From: Macrococcus sp. 19Msa1099
GTDB taxonomy: Bacteria; Bacillota; Bacilli; Staphylococcales; Staphylococcaceae
Assembly: GCA_019357535.2 (NCBI GenBank)
Contig: CP079955.1
Location: 124,001-188,000 of the forward strand
Direction of reading: 5' to 3'
Length of the DNA stretch: 64,000 bases
The notes under the pieces are model-generated. The model saw only the letters and a program-made list of their open reading frames with translations, searched no databases and was not told the origin of the DNA. This document shows, piece by piece, positions 56,101 to 64,000 of the stretch (the stretch's first letter is position 1; each line of letters starts with the position of its first letter). The position numbers were made by a program, and so were the translations under genes.

Positions 56101-56293
56101 TTCTAAGGCACTCGCTGTAACAGTAATCGGTGGATTGACTTCTTCAACATTATTAACATTAATCGTTGTCCCTGTAGTGTATGAAATATTAATGAACTTG
56201 AAGCAGAGATTTACGAAAGATGAAAAAAAGATTAATCCATTTATACCAACGCATGATGCGTCAACACGTGTGCATATTAAAGATAATAGATAA
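53111..56293 (+). CDS. RND-family efflux permease (AcrB/SwrC-like)
   Basis: A 1060-residue RND transporter with twelve predicted helices: one near the N terminus, a large extracytoplasmic loop, helices 2-6 from about residue 355, a second loop and helices 8-12 near the end. Proton-relay region is AIGRVIDDSIVVIENIFRR, carrying the two adjacent Asp residues. FMLPSM-like EMLPSMSTPVISITTPYPGATPEDV is typical of the family start. Firmicute members move lipids or surfactants. Start is TTG 53111 after GGAGGAAAG. No membrane-fusion protein or regulator gene is adjacent. Confidence 0.93.
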   Translation: MIKKIIDFSLHNKLAVWLMTLIILSAGVYSAMKMKMEMLPSMSTPVISITTPYPGATPEDVLNGVTDPIEKKVKNLSSVDKVTSQSLENASAVTVQYKFGTDMDKAQSELEKQIEKVDLPEGAQEKQISQMSMYTFPIISYSLSSDKADIKDLTKRIKEDLVPEIEGVEGVTNVTFSGQEVEQVELQFDDKKLKKNNLTEESVLQFIKGATTDAPLGLYTFGSDLKSIIVNGQFTSVDALKDLKIPLSGGDNQADTAKASPEEQAALAKMMQAGKVPTVMLSDIATIKNVESRESISKTNGKDSLSIQVIKSDDANTVALANDVKDKVKEFKKNNKDINAVLMMDQAKPIEDSVKTMAEKAIIGALFAVIMILVFLRNIRSTMIAVVSIPMSILMAMLILKQMDISLNIMTLGAMTVAIGRVIDDSIVVIENIFRRMSDPKEKLSGSELISSATKEMFIPIMSSTMVTIAVFLPLGLVSGSIGEIFRPFAYTVVFALLASLLIAITIVPMLGHTFFKNGIKGHHDDEAKVGRIASFYHKVLEWSLKHKLIVSLLSIGLLLGSLFLTPFLGTSFISTGEDKFLALTYKPKPGETEEEVVKKGEQVQKTLAENNDVVNIQYSVGGENPFNPVATNDMAMMVEYKKDTPKWESEAERVLNKIASFKHEGTWKNQDFATGGSTNTVTVTVNGPSMNEIRPVTEQLEKEMKDVNTVTNVSSSLTDSYDAYTLKVDHNKLSERGLTAGQIAMALNQRSDNKVVTKIGDNGKSTDVVLTKEKESKWTKDKLENTKITSPLGKEIKLSDVVTIEEGKTSDTIKREDGNISATVEGKIKGKDVSQATQDVAKKVNALKHPSNVDVHIGGTSEDIGESFSQLGLAMLAAIGIVYLILVLTFKGGLAPLAILFSLPFTIIGVILGLLAFGETLSVPSMIGMLMLIGIVVTNAIVLIDRVINKEAEGLSTRDALLEAAMTRVRPILMTALATVGALLPLLFGGDGSVLISKALAVTVIGGLTSSTLLTLIVVPVVYEILMNLKQRFTKDEKKINPFIPTHDASTRVHIKDNR

Positions 56294-56359
56294 AATATTC
56301 TGAATACAGTTGACGTATTGTTTGAACTATACTATAGTGATATCACCAATTAAATATTT

Positions 56360-56497
56360 CTTATCCAGAGAAGTGGAGGGAACTGGCCCTATGATACTTC
56401 AGCAACAGGCTTTAAGTACTGTGCTAAATCCAGCAAGCATATGCTTGGTAGATAAGTGCCACATCGGCGTCATTGCTACTGAAGCAATGACGCTTTT
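56360..56497 (+). ncRNA. SAM riboswitch (S-box, SAM-I) with terminator
   Basis: The leader shows the SAM-I core: P1 CTTATC (56360-56365) pairing with GATAAG (56451-56456), the invariant CAGAGAAGTGGAGGGAACTGGCCC region split around 56366-56389, CAGCAACA at 56400, and the GTGCTAAATCCAGCAAG arm. An intrinsic terminator follows: GCGTCATTGCT (56467-56477) with AGCAATGACGC (56483-56493) and a T run. SAM binding should stop transcription of the downstream aminotransferase. A promoter would lie just upstream (TATACTATAG near 56327). Confidence 0.95.
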
Positions 56498-56521
56498 CTA
56501 TTTTAAAAGGAGCGAATGTCT

Positions 56522-57679
56522 GTGAGTTCTAAATTATTAAGTTCAATACCTGAAAGTTATTTTGGTAAGACGATGGGTAGGAAGCTTGAAGTCGGGGATA
56601 AACCATTGATTAATACAGCAGTTGGTATCCCTGACCAACAAGTGGATCGTACGGTGCTGAAAGCTTTACAAGATGCCATTGTCAATCCTGATAACCATAG
56701 ATACGGCGTATTCCGTGGCAAGGAGGCATTGAAGAAAGAGATTCAGAAGTTTTATAAAGATGTCTATGATGTTTCATTGGAGGATGATGAAATTTGTATT
56801 CTTTATGGTACGAAAAATGGTCTTGTTCATATCCCTACATGTGTCATTGAACCTGGTGAAGGTGTATTACTCCCTAATCCTGGATATACGGATTATCTTG
56901 CTGGTGTAAAGCTTGCTCGAGGATTACATTATGAATTGCCATTACACCCTGAAAATCATTACTTACCTGACTTTGATAATATAGATAAAGCGCAACTTAA
57001 TAATACAAAGCTGATTTATCTTAACTATCCATCTAATCCAACTGGGGCAGTAGCGACTCAAGCATTCTTTGATGATACAATTATGCGTTTTAAAGATACT
57101 GAAACAAAGATCGTCCATGACTTTGCCTATGCAGCTTTTGGATTTAATGGTAAGAATCCAAGCATTCTTGCTTCACCTCATGCGAAAGAAGTTGCTGTAG
57201 AAATATATTCGTTATCTAAAGGCTTTAATATGTCCGGTGTACGTGTCGGATTTGCTGTAGGGAATAAAGAGATTGTGAGTGCTCTGAACTATTTTCAGGA
57301 TCATACTCAAGTTGGTATGTGGGGCGTTGTACAAGATGCAGCGATAGCAGCACTTGAGCTAGGAGAACGATATCTAGAAAGTCAAAACAATATATTTAAA
57401 GCACGACGCGATAAAGTGACAGCGTATTTAAAACAACTTCAAATTCCATTTGAGCCGATGGACGGCGGTATATTTTTATGGGTACGAGTGCCAGACGGTT
57501 TTGACGGGGAAGCGTATACAGATTATTTATTAAAGCAAGAATCAATATTAGTAACTCCAGGAATCCCGTTTGGATCACGCGGTAAGAATTACATTAGAAT
57601 CTCACTTGCGATTGATGATCTGTTGATAGATGAACTGCTTGAGCGCTTAAAAAATACAAAAGAATTATATATAAAATAA
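56522..57679 (+). CDS. PLP-dependent class I/II aminotransferase under SAM-riboswitch control
   Basis: A 385-residue fold-type I aminotransferase. The PLP Lys lies in SLSKGFNMSGVRVGFAVG; YLNYPSNPTGA and the C-terminal Arg in NYIRISLAI are typical. The GTG at 56522 lies 9 bases after AAAAGGAG and is preferred; the ATG at 56516 is only 3 bases away. Control by a SAM-I riboswitch implies a sulfur-amino-acid role, such as methionine salvage transamination of ketomethylthiobutyrate, but no other salvage gene is near. It resembles LL-diaminopimelate/aspartate aminotransferases in sequence style, so the substrate is open. Confidence 0.87.
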   Translation: MSSKLLSSIPESYFGKTMGRKLEVGDKPLINTAVGIPDQQVDRTVLKALQDAIVNPDNHRYGVFRGKEALKKEIQKFYKDVYDVSLEDDEICILYGTKNGLVHIPTCVIEPGEGVLLPNPGYTDYLAGVKLARGLHYELPLHPENHYLPDFDNIDKAQLNNTKLIYLNYPSNPTGAVATQAFFDDTIMRFKDTETKIVHDFAYAAFGFNGKNPSILASPHAKEVAVEIYSLSKGFNMSGVRVGFAVGNKEIVSALNYFQDHTQVGMWGVVQDAAIAALELGERYLESQNNIFKARRDKVTAYLKQLQIPFEPMDGGIFLWVRVPDGFDGEAYTDYLLKQESILVTPGIPFGSRGKNYIRISLAIDDLLIDELLERLKNTKELYIK

Positions 57680-57715
57680 GAACTTACAAAGCATTACTTT
57701 GTAAGTTCTTATTTT
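57673..57715. terminator. Bidirectional terminator after the aminotransferase gene
   Basis: A perfect 19-base-pair stem (57673-57691 with 57697-57715) with a 5-base loop overlaps the stop codons of both convergent genes. Confidence 0.9.
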
Positions 57716-58031
57716 ATAGGTATATCGCACAAAGTACGATAATCATTAGCGCCATAACGATAGAGAAGAGATTAAGAATTAGCTTTGCTTTCTGGTCATT
57801 AAACTTAAATTTATAGTTAGAAATCTCTATATTTAAAAATAAACAAAGTGCAAGTAATGTAATCCAGAACTTTATCGTTCCAAGATGCATCAGTGCAACG
57901 AAGATGAAGACAACGAACACAGCACCAAGTATGATTCTTAAAAAATCCAGCAGACGCATGTTAATCATATAGATGCTTGTATAACTTACGATCAGATACA
58001 TCATCATAAGTAAAATAATTAATATAATCAT
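57714..58031 (-). CDS. Small membrane protein coupled to the MFS gene
   Basis: A 105-residue protein with about three to four hydrophobic segments (LIILLMMMYLIVSYTSIYMI, IILGAVFVVFIFVALMHLG, FWITLLALCLFLNIEI, LNLFSIVMALMIIVLCAIYL). Its ATG overlaps the stop codon of the upstream MFS gene by four bases, so the two are translationally coupled. It has no recognised family and may assist or accompany the exporter. Confidence 0.7.
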   Translation of the reverse strand: MIILIILLMMMYLIVSYTSIYMINMRLLDFLRIILGAVFVVFIFVALMHLGTIKFWITLLALCLFLNIEISNYKFKFNDQKAKLILNLFSIVMALMIIVLCAIYL

Positions 58032-59173
58032 ACGACTCTTCCTTTCTTATAATAAATAAATAGTAGGATTAAACCAAGTACGGAAGTGAGTGCACCGAAA
58101 TAAAATGGCATTTCTAAATTTCTGGAAAGCAGTGCAGTAAATAACAAAGGACCGAGAATACGACCTAAACTATCCATACTGTAACTGATAGAAGTAAGTT
58201 TTCCCATTTTATTATTCGAAGTTTCTTTCGTCAATTGACTCGTCAGTAATGTTCTTACAAGGGCATTCCCAGACATAAGGAGCACAAGACAGAGTCCGGC
58301 ATAAAATAAATTCATGGAAAAAGGCAGCATAATAAATGCAACAATTGTAATCAATTGTCCTGTTATGATCACTGGTTTTTCTTGACCGTGCTTCACTTTA
58401 CGTAAGTACCCACCTTGTAATCCAGCATTAACAAGCCCGCCAATCATAAAGAGCATTCCCATTTGTGTTGCAGTAATATTAATCTTCTCTATTTCAAAGA
58501 GCTGAAATGAGCTCTCCATCCCACTCATCGTAAACGTCACAATAAATGTTGATAATAAGAGCATATAGATTGCCGGAGTTAACAGTTTAGTGTTCACAGT
58601 AGTCTGTTCTGTATCACTAGAACGCTGTAATGTTTCCTTAATAGTGAATAGACAGAACAAAGCAATAACGGTTAATATTGCAGCAGTTGCGAAATACGGA
58701 ATCTGATAGCTGATTCCAGATAGTAGTCCTCCAACTGCTGGACCGAATATAAATCCAAGTCCAATCATCATCCCCATGAGTCCCATATATTTGTTGCGCT
58801 CTTCATGTGTGGTCATATCACTGACCATGCTCGTCGTAGTAGAGAAGCATGCCCCTGAGAATAGCCCTCCAAGAATTCGAGAGGTATAAAGCATAGGTAA
58901 GTTATCGATAAATAATCCGAATAATACGAAGCTTAAAGTAAAACCGATAAGTCCGATGATCAATATTTTCTTACGACCATATTTATCGGATAGATACCCC
59001 CAGACTGGTGCTACAATAAATGAAACGATGGAATAAGAGGCAAGCAGTAACCCCATATGAAATGCATTTAAATTTAAACTATGTACTAGAGCAGGTATTA
59101 CAGGTATTACAATACTGAATCCAAAGTATATAAAGAACTGAATCATCATCAGCAGTTTAAATTGTTGTTTCAT
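58028..59173 (-). CDS. MFS drug/metabolite exporter (NorA/TetA-like DHA1 group)
   Basis: A 381-residue transporter with twelve predicted helices. Motif A is GYLSDKYGRKKILIIG, and the helix-5 motif C region is MGMMIGLGFIFGPAVGG, characteristic of antiporters. N-terminal FGFSIVIPVIPALVHSLN resembles NorA and its relatives. Substrate unknown. RBS AAGGAGGG precedes the ATG on the minus strand. The downstream small membrane-protein gene overlaps its stop codon. Confidence 0.88.
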   Translation of the reverse strand: MKQQFKLLMMIQFFIYFGFSIVIPVIPALVHSLNLNAFHMGLLLASYSIVSFIVAPVWGYLSDKYGRKKILIIGLIGFTLSFVLFGLFIDNLPMLYTSRILGGLFSGACFSTTTSMVSDMTTHEERNKYMGLMGMMIGLGFIFGPAVGGLLSGISYQIPYFATAAILTVIALFCLFTIKETLQRSSDTEQTTVNTKLLTPAIYMLLLSTFIVTFTMSGMESSFQLFEIEKINITATQMGMLFMIGGLVNAGLQGGYLRKVKHGQEKPVIITGQLITIVAFIMLPFSMNLFYAGLCLVLLMSGNALVRTLLTSQLTKETSNNKMGKLTSISYSMDSLGRILGPLLFTALLSRNLEMPFYFGALTSVLGLILLFIYYKKGRVV

Positions 59174-59244
59174 TGAATGCCCTCCTTAAAGCTATAGTAC
59201 TATTGTAGCGAAAGTTAAGCTTAAATCCTATATTTTTATAATAA

Positions 59245-59268
59245 AAAAGAGCACTTACAGTTGTGCCC
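59245..59268 (-). terminator. Terminator of the SE1832-family gene
   Basis: On the minus strand AGGGCAC pairs with GTGCTCT (one G-U pair), then U6; it overlaps the end of the small gene. Confidence 0.7.
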
Positions 59269-59413
59269 TTACTTGTGCAATCTGATTTTCGATTTCAACA
59301 AGTTTCTCTTCCAGTCGTGGAGAAGCCTGACCAGTAGACTCTACTTTTTCTAAATCGTTTTGAATACGCATATATTCTTCTTTTAGCTCTAAAAGTTGCT
59401 GGTTAAGATCCAT
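59255..59413 (-). CDS. SE1832-family small coiled-coil protein
   Basis: A 52-residue, highly charged helical peptide (MDLNQQLLELKEEYMRIQNDL at the start, ENQIAQVRAQL at the end) with a heptad pattern suggesting a coiled coil. It closely resembles the conserved staphylococcal SE1832-family protein; function unknown. ATG 59413 follows GAAAGGATATT. The longer open frame upstream crosses the divergent promoter and was not used. Confidence 0.85.
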   Translation of the reverse strand: MDLNQQLLELKEEYMRIQNDLEKVESTGQASPRLEEKLVEIENQIAQVRAQL

Positions 59414-59500
59414 AATATCCTTCCTTTCGCTCACTTTATATATGAAATATACCTTAAAATGATAATATAATAAAGAAACAAAGATTTGGAGGTATACATC

Positions 59501-59980
59501 ATGACAAAGAAAATTAAGACAAATGCGTTGAGAAAGCTTGACCAAAAGAAGATAACATATGAAACATATACATATGAAGTGACGGATGAGTTAGACGGTG
59601 TTACAGTCGCAAATAAAATTGGAAAACCTTATGCTCAAGTATTTAAAACATTAGTATTGCACGGGAAATTAAATTATTATGTTGCAGTTATTCCTGTTGC
59701 AGCAACGTTAGACCTTAAATCAATGAGTAAAGTTGTCGAGGAGAAGAAACTTGAGCTCTTGCCTGTGAATAATCTTGAGAAATTAACGGGTTACATTCGT
59801 GGGGGGTGTTCACCTGTGGGGATGAAGAAGCTGTTTCCGACAGTTATCGATAGTAGTGCAGAGCAGTTTGAAGAGATTATTGTGAGTGCAGGACAACGAG
59901 GAATACAGATGCAAGTACCGCTTCAATCATTAGTCAATCTTATTCATGCGAAAGTGAGCCCGATTACACATGAGGATTAA
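59501..59980 (+). CDS. ybaK: Cys-tRNA(Pro)/Cys-tRNA(Cys) deacylase YbaK/EbsC
   Basis: A 159-residue trans-editing enzyme that hydrolyses mischarged Cys-tRNA(Pro). Family features are DGVTVANKIGKPYAQVFKTLVLHG with the catalytic-site Lys region, VAVIPVAATLDLKSMSK, and YIRGGCSPVGMKKLFPTVID, the conserved GGxSP-type loop here as GGCSP. Start ATG 59501 after TTGGAGG. Its end overlaps the next gene by 11 bases, so the phosphatase-like gene is probably cotranslated. Confidence 0.92.
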   Translation: MTKKIKTNALRKLDQKKITYETYTYEVTDELDGVTVANKIGKPYAQVFKTLVLHGKLNYYVAVIPVAATLDLKSMSKVVEEKKLELLPVNNLEKLTGYIRGGCSPVGMKKLFPTVIDSSAEQFEEIIVSAGQRGIQMQVPLQSLVNLIHAKVSPITHED

Positions 59981-61031
59981 AGACAATTATCTAAAATTAA
60001 ATATAAGAAATAAACGTACGATTGTCACGAGTGATGTACATGGAAGGCCAGATTTATTAGAACAATTATTGAAGAAGGTGGATTTTTCACACGAAGATAT
60101 TCTTATAATTAATGGTGATATTATAGATAAGGGACCCGACAGTATACAAATGATTACATATGTAGAACGTCTAATGGCGCAGGGCAATGTATATATGACA
60201 TTAGGTAATTGCGATAAAATATTCGATGAACTGGAAGAAGCATTTCTATATGACTATATGGAGTATCGCTATACGATTGTTCATGAGATGCTGAAGCAGT
60301 TAGGAAAGACACGAGACGACTATTCATCACAAGGTGAACTGGCGAAAGAGCTTAGAACGAAATTTGAACATCTTCATAATGTAGTGAAAGATTTGCCGTT
60401 GATGATAGAAACTGAAGATTATATATTTGTGCACGCAGGAGTCGATGAAGATTATATGGAGACGACAGAGCGCGATGCGCTGAATATGCCATTTTTCTAT
60501 AACCAACCACATCAACTTGAGAAGACAGTAGTAGTGGGTCATTTCCCTGCTTGTAACTTTGTCGAACAAGGGGTATACCACCATAATATTAAAATCCATC
60601 CGAATCACAATACAATTGCCATTGATGGGGGTAATCAGGTCAAGACAAGTGGTCAGCTGAATGGACTCGTCATCGAATCAGATGGGACATTGCACACAAC
60701 GTTTGTTGATGATTATGAACAATGTATGGTTATCCAGTCATTTGATCCAGGACTTCAAATGCCGCATAGCTTTACCTATCCTGATTACAATATTACAGCT
60801 TTTGAAGGGGATGAATATTTTACTTATTGTGAGTGTGGTGAACACGATGGTTGTATGGTGAAAACTGAATTCATCGATTTCGAAGCACAACGATTAAAAG
60901 ATGATTATACAGATTATTTCCACACGGTAAAAGCTGGAGCGTTCGTCAGGGTGATTCAGCGTTATACAGGTTATGTTCTGATTAAGAAAAATGGTATTGT
61001 TGGGTTTGTTCCGGAAGAAGTACTGGAATAG
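59970..61031 (+). CDS. Calcineurin-like metallophosphatase with altered GNH motif
   Basis: A 353-residue protein with a PPP-type phosphoesterase domain. Metal-ligand motifs are SDVHGRPD (about residue 21), GDIIDKGPD (about 49), LGNCDKI where GNHE/D is expected, FVHAGVDE, GHFPA and IDGGN. The Cys in place of the GNH histidine removes the usual proton-donating residue. A C-terminal region of about 100 residues ends with a small beta domain (AGAFVRVIQRYTGYVLIKKNGIVGFVPEEV), SH3-like. Resembles PrpE-type phosphatases/Ap4A hydrolases. It starts inside ybaK. Confidence 0.82.
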   Translation: MRIKDNYLKLNIRNKRTIVTSDVHGRPDLLEQLLKKVDFSHEDILIINGDIIDKGPDSIQMITYVERLMAQGNVYMTLGNCDKIFDELEEAFLYDYMEYRYTIVHEMLKQLGKTRDDYSSQGELAKELRTKFEHLHNVVKDLPLMIETEDYIFVHAGVDEDYMETTERDALNMPFFYNQPHQLEKTVVVGHFPACNFVEQGVYHHNIKIHPNHNTIAIDGGNQVKTSGQLNGLVIESDGTLHTTFVDDYEQCMVIQSFDPGLQMPHSFTYPDYNITAFEGDEYFTYCECGEHDGCMVKTEFIDFEAQRLKDDYTDYFHTVKAGAFVRVIQRYTGYVLIKKNGIVGFVPEEVLE

Positions 61032-61064
61032 ATACGTACATCAATACAGAAAGAAGGCTGATTT

Positions 61065-61970
61065 GTGACACAGACATTTATAATGATTATCGCTTTAATA
61101 TTAACAGGATATTTAATGAAGCGCCTAAACTATATAAAAGAAGAAGAAGGCGGTGTTATTGCTAAACTTATCTTCAATTTAACATTGCCCTCATTGGTCA
61201 TCGTAACATTAAGCAGCGTTAAGATTGAACCTTCTTTAATGCTCTTGCCTGTAATTATGGTAATCTATGTTGTTATCGCTAAACTGATTGTTATCATTCT
61301 ATTTCTCAAGTACAATAATCAGATTAGAGGTTCTGTAGGAATGATGGCTGCGGCATTTAATATCGGCTTGTTCGCCTATCCTCTAGTTGGTGAGATGTTC
61401 GGTGCAGAGGGATTATTATATTTTGGGATGTTTGATATCGGTGGTTCCATCGGTATGTTTGGTATTACGTATTTTGTAGGAAATTATTTCAGTGAAGGTG
61501 GAGACACGTTTGACATCCGATATTTACTTATGAGCTTAATGAAGACAGTACCACTTATGACATATATCATCATGCTCACGATAAACTTACTAGATATACA
61601 TATACCAGGTGAAATCATTGAATTCTTTAAAATAATTTCACAGGCGAACATGCCTTTATCCATGATATTGCTCGGCGTATATTTAAACTTTAAGGTGGAT
61701 ACATATTATTTACCATTAGCAATTAAATATTTATGTTTCCATTATGGATTTGGACTTATTGCGGGGTTGATATGTTATTATACGTTACCATTTAATGAAA
61801 TGTTCAGAACAACATTGCTTATTGGATGGCTACTTCCTATAGGAGTGGCAATCATTCCTTATGCAATACAATTTAAGTATAAAACATTACCGCTCATAGC
61901 GATGATCTCTAATATTACAATCGTTATTTCTATTATTATTTTATATATCTTTCAAAAGGTAATCTTATAA
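61065..61970 (+). CDS. AEC-family transporter (auxin efflux carrier-like)
   Basis: A 301-residue membrane protein with about ten helices. AEC features are the GYLMKRLNYI start, LIFNLTLPSLVIVTLSSV, the NIGLFAYPLVGEMFG helix, and ISQANMPLSMILLGVYL with the crossover proline. Bacterial members are often malate or other organic-acid carriers. Start is GTG 61065 after AAGAAGG. It lies 33 bases behind the phosphatase gene and may be the third gene of that unit. Confidence 0.87.
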   Translation: MTQTFIMIIALILTGYLMKRLNYIKEEEGGVIAKLIFNLTLPSLVIVTLSSVKIEPSLMLLPVIMVIYVVIAKLIVIILFLKYNNQIRGSVGMMAAAFNIGLFAYPLVGEMFGAEGLLYFGMFDIGGSIGMFGITYFVGNYFSEGGDTFDIRYLLMSLMKTVPLMTYIIMLTINLLDIHIPGEIIEFFKIISQANMPLSMILLGVYLNFKVDTYYLPLAIKYLCFHYGFGLIAGLICYYTLPFNEMFRTTLLIGWLLPIGVAIIPYAIQFKYKTLPLIAMISNITIVISIIILYIFQKVIL

Positions 61971-61980
61971 AAAAATATAT

Positions 61981-63659
<1,679 letters not shown>

Positions 63660-63750
63660 AAATTCTCCTTTATCCTTTTATTATTAATTACCCTGTTGAT
63701 GTTTCAGAAAACATATGCTTTTGAAACTTGATTTGTAGATATACACAAAG

Positions 63751-63788
63751 AGACCCTTAAATAATGGCGGAACATTATTTAAGGGTCT
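63751..63788 (-). terminator. Hairpin between the GNAT gene and glcU
   Basis: AGACCCTTAAATAATG (63751-63766) pairs perfectly with CATTATTTAAGGGTCT (63773-63788) across a 6-base loop, just past the acetyltransferase stop codon. The U tract is short. Confidence 0.78.
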
Positions 63789-63792
63789 TTAA

Positions 63793-64000
63793 TTATTCTA
63801 TAGTATATTTAAAATGATTCATTTCATTTATTTTTTTGAATCCAAGTTTCTCGTAGAATGCTATATCTTTTTCCCGCTTACTTTTCACGGAAAGCTGTAC
63901 ACTCGTCGCGTGATGTTTTTTAAATGCATGGTCTACAGCGAAAGTTACAAGGTCGTGGCCAATGCCTTTATGACGGTATTGTAAATGCGTATAGACGAAT
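63793..64000 (-). CDS. GNAT-family N-acetyltransferase, C-terminal part (cut by window edge)
   Basis: The reverse strand encodes the last 68 residues of a GNAT protein, without a start in the window. The acetyl-CoA pyrophosphate-binding loop is QYRHKGIGHDLV (Q/R-x-x-G-x-G pattern), followed by the helix AVDHAFKKHH, strand SVQLSVKSKR and the final motif AFYEKLGFKKI. The substrate cannot be deduced. Stop TAA at 63795-63793. Confidence 0.88.
   Translation of the reverse strand, partial: FVYTHLQYRHKGIGHDLVTFAVDHAFKKHHATSVQLSVKSKREKDIAFYEKLGFKKINEMNHFKYTIE

Overview
This looks like a low-GC chromosomal segment from a member of the Staphylococcaceae. By recall, many products resemble Staphylococcus aureus proteins: FhuD2, FhuCBG, IruO, PBP4, FmhB/FemX, NarGHJI, NreABC, NarT, a complete molybdenum-cofactor set and an SE1832-family peptide. 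The combination with an acyl-lipid desaturase and an fdhD-narG neighbourhood without nitrite reductase suggests Macrococcus or another early-branching genus rather than S. aureus itself; this genus call is inference. I see no IS element, prophage, CRISPR array, tRNA or rRNA. Genes are mostly short operons separated by clear hairpin terminators.

Layout. 0-8.3 kb: the edge of a DedA gene, a small conserved protein, a FemA/FemB-family transferase, deoD, a lone modB, an acyl-CoA-dehydrogenase-like flavoprotein, an EamA exporter, the siderophore receptor fhuD2 with a Fur box, bioY with a BirA-type operator, and fdhD. 8.4-25 kb: a nitrate-respiration block, narGHJI-nreABC-hemerythrin gene, then narT-moeB-moaB, moaC on the other strand, and moeA-mobB-moaE-moaD-mobA-moaA. 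Together these genes import nitrate, build the molybdopterin cofactor, assemble the reductase and sense oxygen and nitrate. nreC carries an in-frame TAA between its receiver and DNA-binding domains, so the regulator looks broken in this sequence.

25-33 kb: a fatty-acid desaturase with a possible FapR operator, an extended SDR, an MFS/MarR pair, an aldehyde dehydrogenase, a Bcr/CflA exporter and PBP4. 33.5-38.6 kb: nupC, a lactate permease and L-lactate dehydrogenase pair behind a Rex-like site, and a YitT-family protein. 38.7-42.7 kb: an iron-uptake unit (iruO divergent from fhuCBG over a perfect Fur box) that works with the fhuD2 located about 34 kb away. 42.8-45.5 kb: an unrecognised GTPase closely linked to an alpha-glucosidase. 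45.6-49.3 kb: lutR-lutABC for lactate oxidation.

49.4-64 kb: a VOC protein, small membrane proteins, femX, a beta-hydroxyacid dehydrogenase, an RND pump, a SAM-riboswitch-controlled aminotransferase, an MFS exporter, an SE1832-family peptide, a YbaK deacylase, a metallophosphatase with an altered GNH motif, an AEC transporter, the glcU-gdh glucose pair, and the edge of a GNAT gene. No gap between genes exceeds 300 bases. The observations I rate most worth follow-up are the nreC nonsense codon, the hemerythrin gene in the nre operon, the lone modB, the GTPase-glucosidase pair, the SAM-riboswitch aminotransferase, and the candidate FapR, LexA and Rex operators.
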